A DNA stretch of 64,000 bases from NCBI RefSeq assembly GCF_000340215.1, contig NW_006921535.1, forward strand, positions 2,693,122 through 2,757,121. The letters run 5' to 3'. The notes beneath the pieces are model-generated. The model was not told where the DNA came from. It did no database searches and saw nothing but the letters and a program-made list of their open reading frames with translations. Each line of letters starts with the position of its first letter. The first letter of the stretch is position 1. Below, piece by piece: positions 53,064-63,024 of this stretch. This stretch comes from Pseudocercospora fijiensis CIRAD86. Lineage: Eukaryota; Ascomycota; Dothideomycetes; Mycosphaerellales; Mycosphaerellaceae. A program made the translations under genes and the position numbers.

Positions 53064-54827
53064 ATGGCGCCAAAAAAAGCACAGCAAGCGACAACAGCCA
53101 CCCGTCGCAGCACCAGGATCGCCTCCAGGGCAGGAAGCTCCCGCGCGTCTTCTGTTGCCCCGGAGGAAGAAAAGAGTGGTTGGTTTCCCATTTCACCTGC
53201 GCACCTCCCAAGACATGATTGCTCAGTCGCTCATCCCCGAGAAATAGCCAATCATGGCATCCAAAAGCGTTACGCGCGTCAGAAAGTCAAGAAGGAACTG
53301 CCCTTTTCTTCACTTTTGGCGATCGAGCGAATTGTCGGCGGCGACCGCGCGTACATACAAACACTGACTCAGAGTCAAAAAGAAGCTGTGATCACCGCAT
53401 TCGCCGGTCGCGAATTGGACTTTCAGAGGCAGGTGCGCGACCTCCAGCGCGAAAATCAGCAAATTCGTCTCGAAAACGAAGAGCTCTCGAAGCGCGCCGC
53501 ATCAGCTCCAAACAAACTCAGAGACACCTTTCTCGCAGAGCGAATCGCGCAATTCCAGCGCGAAGAATTAAAAAAAGACGCTTCTCAGACACCAAAGCCT
53601 TCCAAGGTCGCCTCGAGAATTTCCACACCAGCTGCCGCCAAGATAGAATTGAGCGAGCAAACCGATTTCGAGTTCTCACAAACCAGCGTGATTGAAGGCA
53701 CACCGGCAGTAGTCCAGACACAGCAGACTGAGACACCATTTCCAAGCACAACGCCTCAAAATGAGACACCATCGCGCAGATCCTTCTTTGGATCTTTGTT
53801 CCGCAGCTTCACCACTCCATTTTCTTCGCGCAAGACTGCAGCACTAGCCCCATCCCCAGCACCACAGACTGAGCAGTCCGAACTCGGAGAGCTGCCAGCA
53901 TCCCGCAAGCGCCCTGCGCCAGCGCCGGAACCATCGCCAGAGCCACTACAGCAGTCACGCCAGCGCCAGTCAGAGCCAGAGCCACAAATCCCGCGCATTG
54001 CCATCTCAGAGACTCCAGAGAGAGCCCAGGCACCACGAGCGACTTCCAATACACCCACACAGCACCGCACTGTTGTGGAGCGAAGCCTCGCAACCATCAC
54101 CGAGTACACTGAGCCTTCGGAACAGGCTATTACCAGACCAGAGCCAACGCCGTCGCGTCAGCCTCGACGCATTCGCGACACCAGAATGCGAGCATCGGCG
54201 CACTCTGCCACACCAAGCCGCGCATGGACACCACAACCAGCGCCACGTGAGCCCAACGCGGACCGCAGACTAGAGAAGCTGCGAAAGTACCAAGAGTTGG
54301 ATCAACAGCTAAGAGCTATGAAAGCCGACCCAGAAACCAAGGAAATCGTTGAACGCCCAATGAAGCGCGTCAAGATTGACGATCTGGTTTCCATCCCACA
54401 CAATCGGCCTGGAGATGCCAAATCGACCTTCCGCATGTTCGAGATCGATTCTGACGAAGAGATGGAGGTCGACGAAGATGTCGAAACGCGGTCAAACGTG
54501 TTCGAGACTTCAGAAAGCAATGAAACTCCAAAAGTGCCAGAAGCACCAGTCAAGAGAGCGGAGATTACGCCTGCGGTTGAGATTCCACAACCAGCGGCAC
54601 CAAAAATCCACAATGTCTACGATTTCAAGTGGACTGTCGGACGATCGGAGACCACAGTTGAGATGGTCCGACCTCAGAAAGAGAATGAGGTCTTTCAGTG
54701 GCCAACACTGCAACCACGAACCAAGCCGCCTCTCGAAGGAAGGGAGGCGTATTTTGCAGCTGCCACATTTGCTTATGGCATGGCATTTTTTGAGAAGCAT
54801 GGAGCAGTCCCGGCGGGACTTTTTTGA
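53064..54827 (+). CDS. Unrecognised coiled-coil, largely disordered protein
   Basis: Single exon, 587 residues, starting MAPKKAQQATTATRRSTR, a basic Ala/Arg-rich start suggestive of a nuclear or chromatin protein. Residues 40-110 look structured (HLPRHDCSVAHPREIANHGIQKRYARQ, in pieces). A coiled coil spans about 112-150 (DFQRQVRDLQRENQQIRLENEELSKR). Residues 160-480 are Pro/Ser/Glu-rich and disordered, with an acidic patch DSDEEMEVDEDVE. The last 70 residues (VYDFKWTVGRSETTVEMV, EGREAYFAAATFAYGMAFFEK) may form a small domain. The codon use is normal and the frame is long, so it is a real gene, but no family is recognised. It lies directly beside the hAT block; it may be lineage-specific. Confidence 0.75.
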   Translation: MAPKKAQQATTATRRSTRIASRAGSSRASSVAPEEEKSGWFPISPAHLPRHDCSVAHPREIANHGIQKRYARQKVKKELPFSSLLAIERIVGGDRAYIQTLTQSQKEAVITAFAGRELDFQRQVRDLQRENQQIRLENEELSKRAASAPNKLRDTFLAERIAQFQREELKKDASQTPKPSKVASRISTPAAAKIELSEQTDFEFSQTSVIEGTPAVVQTQQTETPFPSTTPQNETPSRRSFFGSLFRSFTTPFSSRKTAALAPSPAPQTEQSELGELPASRKRPAPAPEPSPEPLQQSRQRQSEPEPQIPRIAISETPERAQAPRATSNTPTQHRTVVERSLATITEYTEPSEQAITRPEPTPSRQPRRIRDTRMRASAHSATPSRAWTPQPAPREPNADRRLEKLRKYQELDQQLRAMKADPETKEIVERPMKRVKIDDLVSIPHNRPGDAKSTFRMFEIDSDEEMEVDEDVETRSNVFETSESNETPKVPEAPVKRAEITPAVEIPQPAAPKIHNVYDFKWTVGRSETTVEMVRPQKENEVFQWPTLQPRTKPPLEGREAYFAAATFAYGMAFFEKHGAVPAGLF

Positions 54828-56052
54828 AGGAGTTTTGCATGAATTGGGAGCTTCCGCTCCATTTTGGGATGGCATTCTGAGCGTTTTGGGTTGTTTGCGG
54901 TGTTTGAAAAGGATTTTGAATTGAGAGCGACTGTTTACGATGCCCTGCAGGCATGGGCAGGAAGGCCAAAATGGCATGATGATATGAATGAATGAGCATG
55001 CATTGTACCAATATTGAGCCCTTTTCCAGCGTCGCTCCTGCGGTTTGATGGGGTACCAAGCTACTAATGTTAGATACGGACCGCGATAGTGCATCGATGC
55101 GATGGAGTCAGCGCGTGGTGAGTACACTGGGATATTACCTCCCTCGGCTGTTCCTGACCAGATCTAGGCGTTCACTTCCGCTGCTTTAACGAGTGCTACG
55201 CCACTCAGCTCACAACTGGAGAGCTATAGAGCGTTAAGATCGCGCAGCTAGAGTGAGGTGAGCTCGATGAAATTTCACCTCTGTGAGCTGTTTCTCACCA
55301 TTTGTAGGCTTCCGCTTTCGCGACCCTTGGGAGCGCTATGCCACTAGGCTCCGCACCGGACAGCAATAAAGCGATGCAATCGCAGTGAGCAGATTGAGGC
55401 GACTAGACTCTGACCTAGCACGCCAGCGTGAAACTCCGAGAAAGAGGCTTACGACCATGGTACATAATTTTACGTTCGAAAGACTTTTCAGACATCTCAC
55501 TGATCCTAGCATCTCTAGCCCAACTTGGTCCTCCAGCTCAAACGGTTCACTCGGGCTGTGCTATCAACGTCGCTCCTCGCCTCATCAAGACCTACGCCCA
55601 GCTTGAAGTCGTTCTCAAGGGAGTGCCTTGTGGCATCACATCTGAAGGCTTCTAGATTGTCCTCAGCTGTGCATGCGCCTCAAGCAAAGATTTGTAACTA
55701 TGCAGGCGATATCGCTTCTCGTCGCTTCAGAGCCTAAGCTTCGCTCGGAGACGCTTCCAAGAGAGCTCCAAACGACTTCACTCCCTATGGTATTTTAAAT
55801 TTACAACTCAAGTTGAATCTTAGGACATTGCCATGGAGGCCACTTCTCGATGCTCCAATGCTCCGCCAGGCTTTGAGTTACTCGCTGAGACGCGGCTTAA
55901 ATGAGACAAAAGTCAAGACCCCTTGTCACAACAGGACTTAACAACGGTATGCACAGACCACTTTTCGTATGCAACAACGCTAAGGGCTTCTCTCGTTTTC
56001 TCAGTCTCGCTCGACCTTATTCCAAACTATCCTTTGAACAACATCCGCAGCC
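54828..56052. other. Intergenic, 1.2 kb, with a degenerate tandem repeat
   Basis: 3' flank of the coiled-coil gene, a degenerate tandem repeat at about 55137-55415, and the upstream region of the TIM-barrel gene. Small frames at 55385-55737 have no domain. Confidence 0.5.
55137..55415. repeat. Degenerate tandem repeat, two units of about 140 bp
   Basis: The units share, in order, CTGTT(C/T)CT(G/C)ACCA, TAGGC, CGCT, GAG(T/C)GCTA(C/T)GCCACT, GCTC, GGA, ATCGC, and GTGAG/GTGAGCAG-type endings. Divergence is high, so the duplication is old. Confidence 0.6.
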
Positions 56053-57012
56053 ATGAAGCAGTTTTCTCGACCCATGTGGGTGTGGAACACATACTCCATC
56101 ATCAGCTCTTCGGCAACAACTGCTGAGCTCCTTTCAGCCGCAAATTGCTCTTCTATCACCGACCTTTACCCGTACATGGACGCATCGCATTATGGAACAT
56201 ATTTCGATTTAATCAGAAGCTTCATCTCAAGATCATACGCACTCAACATCCATGTCTGGGCTCTTGAAGGAGGAAGAGTCTATTTCAGCGACACGGACGG
56301 CCCAGCTCACTTCTACAAAGGCATCCAGAACCTCATCGGCTATAACACTCAAGTCCAGGCGAGCGAGAAGTTTGCAGGCTTCTCAGCTGATCTGGAGCCA
56401 TATGCAAGAAACCCGTCGGGGTCGTTGCACGGATCGTTCCACAATGGCGTTAAGGATTCCGACCTTGAGACTGCAGCCGGAACCGGAGTGTGGCAGGAGT
56501 CACAGGCTGCAGATCGCTCTGCTCTCATGCGCGACTGGCTAGACATCCATCAAGCCGCCAAAGCCATGTTGAACGCAGCTGATTTGCCACTAGCCGCAGC
56601 ATTTCCCCATTGGACTTCCAATTACTGTGGTGAGCCGCTACAGGTGAGGTGGCCAGACGAGAATGCGACTCTTCGAAATGTAATGGAACTGATGATGACT
56701 TGTGTTGACGACTACGTGGTCATGAGTTATCATACTGAGCCTACGCATGCTGCCAATCGCGTGGTCAAAGTGGCCGAGTGTGCATCGCGGCTGAGGCTGT
56801 CAGGAGGTAAATGCAGACCGCGTGTTTTTGCTTCGGTCGAAACGACAACCGGAATTGGAGAAAGGGTCTCTTACGGCGATGCGGCCATTGGATCGTCGAG
56901 GGCTGCTGTGATCAAGGATATCGATATTATAGTGGCTGGGCTCCAGGAGCATGATTCTTTCGCGGGCGTAGCCATTCACGCATGGTCTGGCTGGCGCGAG
57001 CTTTCAGAGTGA
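56053..57012 (+). CDS. TIM-barrel-like, glycoside-hydrolase-type protein of putative polysaccharide locus
   Basis: Single exon, 319 residues. The segments alternate as in a (beta/alpha)8 barrel: MWVWNTYS at the first strand, ITDLYPYMD, LNIHVWALEGG, FAGFSADLEPY (an acidic end-of-strand DLEPY), PLAAAFPHW, VDDYVVMSYHTEP, PRVFASVETT and FAGVAIHAWSGW at the last. Acid and aromatic residues at strand ends (Asp/Glu in SADLEP and SVETT, Trp in HAWSGW) are typical of sugar-cleaving barrels. No named family can be given. No signal peptide is visible at the chosen ATG, so it is cytosolic or the true start lies in an upstream exon. It ends 120 bp from the convergent nucleotide-sugar dehydrogenase. Inferred role: processing the polymer or an intermediate made by the adjacent GT2. 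Confidence 0.72.
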   Translation: MKQFSRPMWVWNTYSIISSSATTAELLSAANCSSITDLYPYMDASHYGTYFDLIRSFISRSYALNIHVWALEGGRVYFSDTDGPAHFYKGIQNLIGYNTQVQASEKFAGFSADLEPYARNPSGSLHGSFHNGVKDSDLETAAGTGVWQESQAADRSALMRDWLDIHQAAKAMLNAADLPLAAAFPHWTSNYCGEPLQVRWPDENATLRNVMELMMTCVDDYVVMSYHTEPTHAANRVVKVAECASRLRLSGGKCRPRVFASVETTTGIGERVSYGDAAIGSSRAAVIKDIDIIVAGLQEHDSFAGVAIHAWSGWRELSE

Positions 57013-57132
57013 GGTAAGGAAATAGTCAGAAGATCTGAATGAAGTTGCGCTTTACAGAATTATGCCAGGAAAAGAGCCCAAGCGCCATCTATGCCATTCA
57101 CGGTGTGTTCCAAATGCATATTTTGGACTGCG

Positions 57133-58668
57133 CTATTGAATTTTCCCAACACTGCAAAACCATTCCACGTACACTCCATCCTGCTCGACAGCCTTAATGA
57201 CACTCATATCAAGTCCAGGCTGGTCTACAGCAACCACTATCCCATCGAATTGCCGAAGATGCTGCACATTCCACTCTGACTCGTTCAGTCTCGGAATACT
57301 TGCAATAGCACTTTCATCGACCAAAGGGTCAGCGTACTCAACATATACGTTGTAGTTGCTTAGGAGGTGTGTCGCCAAGGCCAGTGCAGGAGAATGCGAC
57401 AACACAGATTGACCACGTTTGAATCCCAATCCAACGACCAGAATGGATGTTCTTTCTTTGAAGTCTCTTTGCAGTCTCTTCATAATTCGATCACCCATAC
57501 GGGCAGGTCGCTCTCGCATTCTCGTCGTGCATGCCTCGAGTAAGGGGAAGTCCGAGTTGGAAAGGAGGTAGAATGGATTGCAGGGTATGCAGTGGCCTCC
57601 GACGCCAAGTGAAGGCGAATAAGACATGTAACCAAAGGGTTTCGTCGCGGCCGCCCTTGAGACTTCAAGCGGGTCGATTGTAATCTTTGAACTGCTCTCT
57701 TGTTTCTGAGTCAGCGTTCGTGACAGTTGAGCACACGCATCAGCCATTTCGTTTGCGTACGCAATACACATCATGCGTTGACAGTTCTCGTATAACTTGG
57801 TCATCTCTGCGACTTCTGTGCTGGACACAAGAACCAGGTTTTGGAAGACACGAGCGTACAAAGATCTAATTGACTCCAGTGACGCGGTGTCGAGGCCCGA
57901 AACGATCTTTGGAATCGCGGTGTAATGCGGGTACGTTCTTCCAGGATCAACGCGCTGTATCAACGCGTGGGTTAGCTCGAGCTTCGGTATGACTACTGAT
58001 GGGAAGTTTGACAAACCTCCGGTGACATGCCGCACCTGAGCGCTCTGGAGTCCATCAAAGGGGACAGAAGCTCTCTTGTCATCCCGACGGCGACTGAGCT
58101 TTCGATCACAACTGTCGATCCAGGCTGCGCATGCTTTTCAACAGTGTGGATTGCTTTCCGAATGCACGAGGTATCGATGTTTTGCTCAGAGTCGATCACT
58201 GTACTGACCGAGATGAGAAAGTGTGTCGCCATCGCAAGTTTGCTAGGGTTTGATGTGCATTCGACATTTGGCGGGAGAGTGTCTTCNNNNNNNNNNNNNN
58301 NNNNNNNNNNNNNNNNNNNNNNNNNNNNNNNNNNNNNNNNNNNNNNNNNNNNNNNNNNNNNNNNNNNNNNNNNNNNNNNNNNNNNNCAATCGGCGCCCAG
58401 AGACGTCGAAGGCAATCACGTTGTATGCCGTAGAGAATGCTTCGACGAGATGAAGACCGACATAGCCAGTGCCAATGATGGCTACTAAGGGAGTAGGGCT
58501 GCTTGCTGTGTCGGATTGCGAGCACAGAGCAAGATCGCCAAGGAAGTCGCAAGACGAGCTCCTGATGAAAGGCTGACATGAGGGTGTGTCGGGGGGCGTA
58601 TCCGGCATTCTGACGAACTTGGTCGAACTCATTTTGACGACGGGTTCTCCACCTGATGAGAGTATCAT
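57133..58668 (-). CDS. UDP-ManNAc/GDP-Man-type nucleotide-sugar dehydrogenase (interrupted by assembly gap)
   Basis: Read from 58668 (or the second ATG at 58632). A low-complexity start of about 55 residues precedes the Rossmann motif LVAIIGTGYVGL and FDVSGRRL; then comes the 100-N gap (58287-58386). The frame resumes at EDTLPPN with FLISVSTVID and GSTVVIESSVAVGMT. A 62-bp intron (57955-58016) joins GMSPE to RVDPGRTYP. The central domain has STEVAEMTKLYENCQR and the catalytic Cys in GVGGHCIPCNPFYL; the C-terminal nucleotide-binding domain starts ILVVGLGFKRG. Known: the family oxidises a UDP- or GDP-sugar C6 alcohol to the acid with two NAD. GGHCIP is the WecC/GDP-mannose dehydrogenase type, unlike the eukaryotic UDP-glucose dehydrogenase type (GGSCFQKD). 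It probably supplies a uronate donor for the nearby GT2. Confidence 0.82.
58287..58386. other. Assembly gap (100 N)
   Basis: Exactly 100 N, a placeholder length. The frames on its two sides agree only if the true missing length is a multiple of three (assuming no intron there). Confidence 0.98.
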
Positions 58669-60176
58669 GCTACTGGCGAGCTCGTAGTACGGTGATTGAA
58701 TGAATATGTGTTGAGTGAGGACAAATCAATACAGCAGACTGGCAGGCGGAGTAGATTACCGTTAAAGGCTATATAATGATCTATATCATCGCCGCGGTGT
58801 GAAATCAAGTCTGAAGTGCACAGACCTCGCTAGATTCTAGAATCTATGCGTTCCGGTTGTACGCCGTGCAGCCCGCATCTAGAAGCCGTCGCGGATTACG
58901 CGCTCCAAAAGAAGATAGAAGGCACTCTGCTCGCGTATCCGCTACTGCTGTGTCTGTTGTGGCTGGCTGGACAGTCTTCCGGCGGCGATGGTCTTTGAAA
59001 GGGGGAGATAATATAGAGGCCGATTGCAACGAATCACCCCCGTCTGGGAGCTGCATAGCGAAGACTCCAATCTGTCTACATTCATGACCCATGTCATGTG
59101 AGGACTCTATCCGCCGAGGCTCGCGTATATCTTCTTCTGGGTGCATGATGTTCCAGGTCTACGCAGAGACGAAGTCGATACTGCGTCGTGTTAGCTCCGT
59201 AATTCGTTCCATGAAACCATAATAATAGAAAAGTCTAGCGCTCAAATCATGCGAGGGAGTTACGGCTTCCCACGTGGACGTGTGACTGATAGATCCTGGG
59301 GACAGAAAGTTGTCTGACGTTGCGGCGCGTGCCAGTCAGGCCATGCTTCGCAAAGCCTCCTAATGCAAAGTCACCCAAGCGCTCAACATACCGCCCTCTC
59401 ACTCCACAAGTATCAAGGCCAGACGATTCCATAGCCTTACGGTCTGCCAAGGGATACTAAGGGCTCTGCGTACTCGTTTGAGCTTCCAGATAGCCGAGGC
59501 ACTGGTCATCGCAGAATCTGCACGTCATCAATCAGGCGGCCCGGACCATGTCCAGTCGTGAGAAAGCCTGCATATGCAGTGAATCTCAAATACGAACGTG
59601 CATTCTCGCGCGCGGGCGTGGAAACAAGCTTCTAGAATAGCGCCCTGGTCCGGACCGCGCCGCGCTCGGCTAGAAAGCGCCCGGGCGTTCAGCCTTTCCC
59701 GAACTGACTCAGCCTATCAGGTTTTGGTGTGCTTTGGGGCTGACTGAGAAGGGTTGGTTGCTAAAACGCTGAAACCAAGCCGATGGCGATCAACGGGTTG
59801 AAGCACTGAGGCTCAATTGCTTTCTCTCCGTGTGTTGAGATCCAGGCTTGGAATGTACAGAGTTTCTTGTGCATACAGGATGCCGAGACAAGGCTGCATA
59901 GTGATCCGTGGCGGCTATCCCTAAGACTCTATCGCCAGCTGTGGACGGCCTCTCGTGCAAATCTGTCTCCAGTCAGACCCTACTTCTATTATTACTGAAA
60001 AGCGGCTTCCCATAGGCAAATCCCCTTTCTGGACATGGCGGCCATTTACTGCACGAGAGCCTTAGCGACCCTTCGTTGGCGACGATATGGCATCGATGTG
60101 GCTGGTCTGGCCCGCGTTCATGGAGCATGCAAGTACTCTCGTTGCCCTCGGCCAGTGTTCAGCTCAATGAGCAGCG
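58669..60176. promoter_or_regulatory. Divergent 1.5-kb region between dehydrogenase and GT2 synthase
   Basis: Head-to-head upstream region that could co-regulate the two genes. It holds a CGCGCGCGGGCG-type GC-rich patch near 59605-59680. Small frames (58857-59087, 59247-59450) have no domain. No specific factor site can be named. Confidence 0.4.
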
Positions 60177-62162
60177 ATGGCCGAGAGCGAACCTCTAGTC
60201 AGATTTCCTGAGCTTGCCCACTTTTCATCGTCCTCGACCCTACCCTTGGCTGACAGGAGCTTCCCAAAAGATAAGACACCACCATTGCCAAACACATCCA
60301 CGGCTGGGCCGCGCGAATCGGCATCGCAATGCGAACTGCAGCAATTTGAAGACAGCATCTCGATTTCCAACCTGGATTTTCCCCAGTGCCCTTCCCTGGC
60401 TCGCATACCGACGAACCCTCTTGAGGACGACAGATACGTATTTGGCGACGTCTCTGCAGAAAAGAGCAAATTGGAGGATCAAATCAGGCGCGCACGTCGC
60501 AAGAACAAGTGGCGGACTCCTCCGTCTTGGCTTTCGAGGTTTATACAGCTTTCAGGATACCTCTTGCTTGCATGCGCCATATATTTCTTCCTCATAGGAT
60601 ATCCGCTGTGGCATGGGGCCGTTTACAACTTCTGGTCAGTTGACGAAGCACTAGTAACCTCGACATGGAGTTGCTGACCTTTGCAGGTATGCTTACAAAG
60701 ACCATCTGGATGTCGACGCCGGCGTAGTAATTTTTGTTGGACTCGCCTTTTTGTATGCCATCGCTCCTCTCGCCATCGCATTCGAGAAGCCACCGGCGAT
60801 ATCAGATGAATGGCTTCAGGCGAACAGGAAGAAAGCTCTTGACACAGCAGTCATCATTCCGTGCCACCGGTCCGCGGATGTCATCCAACAAACTCTTGAA
60901 TGCGCACTGAAAACTTTTCCCTCCGAAAACATCTTTGTCCTTGCCAATGGAAACAGCGATGAGCCTCTGGACGACACAGGTGAGATTTGTAAAATGATGG
61001 GTGTCCGGCATATTTGGGTCCCTATAGGCTCAAAGATCGCTGCGCAGTATGTGGGCACAACAGCGGCGCATCGCTTTCGGTACTGTCTACTAATAGACGA
61101 CGACGTTGCTCTGCCGGATATCTTTCCCGTGGTCACGGAGCGCATCCAAACCGGAAAGCAGAGCGATATGCATGGCCATGCCAGAGTAAAATGCATTGGT
61201 TATACACTAGAAGCGACTGATGCGGACGGAGGTCGAGGTAATCTTTGCCAGCAGGCGCAGAATCTCGAATACAAACTCGCTGGGCTCAATCGAAGCTTCT
61301 TCGGAAAGCTGGGCAGCTCATCATTTCCACACGGTGCGATCTGCCTTTGGGAAAGATCTTTTCTTGAGCTGTGCTTTCAACGACATCCTGGGTACCGCAT
61401 CTCGGAAGATTGGTTCTTTGGTCTCATGTGCAAGAAGCTTGGAGGTCGTATCAAGTTCTGCTCGCAAGTTTTCGTGAAGACAGCAGTCCCAGCCCACCTT
61501 TTGCGGGGAGGGAAATCAGAACGATCAGGCTATGGCGAGATAACCGTCACAGCTCAGAGGCTGTGGAGATGGAACTTCTTCCTCATGACTCGCATATTCT
61601 ACAACAATTGGTACATTTTGTTTGATTGGCGATTGCGGCACTATGAGCTCTTCACCAAAATCAGCATGTTCGGCGAGGTATGGTGAAGCCTAGTCTCCAC
61701 GCGAGAACCAAATATGACATCGATCACAGATGTACGAAACCTTGCTGCTATTCTGCTTCCCGTTCATCTTTCCAGTGGCCCTGGGAGTCAATCCGGGCTT
61801 TACGATTGGTCTTACGTTTGGGGTGACCTTGATGTACATGGTCATTGTCGGCATCTTTGCAGAGTTTCACCTCCGAGCTCGAAATCAGATGGTGGCGAGG
61901 AAAGTAGTGTACTTGTACTATCCCGTTTTCAAACTCTACCTGCGCTTGGTCAATGTGGTTTCCTGGTGAGTGCAGTTCTGAGATTGATTCTTGAGATCGT
62001 CATACTAACGTCTCGGGTAGCTTCACGGCTCTTTTCAACTACGTCCGCTACTACAGCGTGCGGCATCCAAAAGTTATTGATGACGAGCAGCTGCTCCAAT
62101 ACATGCTAAGTATCGTCAGTCCGCAGCATGAATCAGGACGGAGGATTGAGGATGTAGCGTAG
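60177..62162 (+). CDS. GT2 polysaccharide synthase, hyaluronan/capsule-synthase-like
   Basis: Exons 60177-60634, 60687-61677, 61730-61965 and 62021-62162 (introns 52, 52 and 55 bp) give 608 residues. A disordered, Ser/Pro-rich N-terminus is followed by two helices (about 132-150 and 160-184). The cytosolic GT-A domain has TAVIIPCHRSADV (about 208), IDDDV (290-292, the DxD metal/UDP site), SSFPHGAICLWER, ISEDW (392-395, acceptor/base motif) and QRLWRWNFF (RLWRW 444-448, the R/QxxRW motif). Three to four helices follow (LLLFCFPFIFPVALG, FTIGLTFGVTLMYMVIVGIF). Known: processive GT2 synthases polymerise UDP-sugars and pass the chain through the membrane; fungal relatives (Cps1/GT2) make surface glycans needed for hyphal growth on solid surfaces and for plant infection. 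The product here is unknown; neighbours suggest a uronate-containing polymer. Confidence 0.88.
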
Positions 62163-63024
62163 TCAAACAAAAGAGCATGTTCAGTACGTCCTCCAGAGGT
62201 CCCATAAAACAGATTCCAAAAGCGCAGTTAATGAAGAATGCGTCGGCCTAGTTGACGAAATTGCGAGTTAGCAAAGCGCTGGTGAATAACGCCGCTCCAA
62301 GAACTGGTTTCCATGCCCTCAAAGCACCTGCTTCTTGCATTTCCACACTATATATCAGCGGGCAAGGATGTTCTCCAGCTTCACTGCACCTGTCGTCCGG
62401 CTGAGAATGTCTAGACTGATGGAATCTTTCGAGATGTTCCAGGAGACAGTTGGCTTCACAAAGGCGGCCGTCTGCAAGAGGTCCCAGTATAGCATAGGGA
62501 CCAAAGCGTCGACGGAGGATGGTTCGGCGAAATCGAGTATTATGATAGTCGGCAACTTCGTATTACATGCTTAATCTCTTGGAGTTTCTCAATGCCGCGA
62601 GATTTCAAATTCATGAATGGCACTACAACATTTCGAGACCGATCTCTTTCAAAGAGTCAGGAAGTCCTGGTTGGACACAGTGGGAGTACTCTGCGCTTTC
62701 ACATTGCCATTCTCTCTAGCTGCTTTTCAATACTCCAGAAATCTCTGCGCACAATGCGCTTTTTCCATTCTTATGCTAACGACATTCTTTAGATGTGCGT
62801 AATGTGCGTGTCGCTTGAGATACCAGTCCTTCCTGCTTCTACTCCGAATGATTCTCCAAGATCTTGCCGCTAAAGAAGCGCTTCGCGACTTGAGACTTAA
62901 CGTCGAACTTCTGACGAAAGACTCTGCAATGCTTGCTTGGGGACTCCTATTCGAAGCCTCCCATCTTTGGCAGTACAAGGTTGTTGATTTTAGTCGATGA
63001 GACTGACTTCATCGACTTCATTAC
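62163..63024. other. Intergenic, 860 bp, no supported gene
   Basis: Several short frames on both strands (62335-62574 plus, 62355-62555 minus, 62592-62802 plus, 62727-62978 minus). The minus piece reads TIIILDFAEPSSVDALVPML and then VKPTVSWNISKDS, which looks protein-like but has no start, no splice partner and no family. A gene relic is possible. Confidence 0.4.

Noticed and set aside
62355..62555. 66-codon minus-strand frame near the GT2 gene
   Set aside because: Protein-like stretch but isolated, short and unmatched; insufficient to call a gene.
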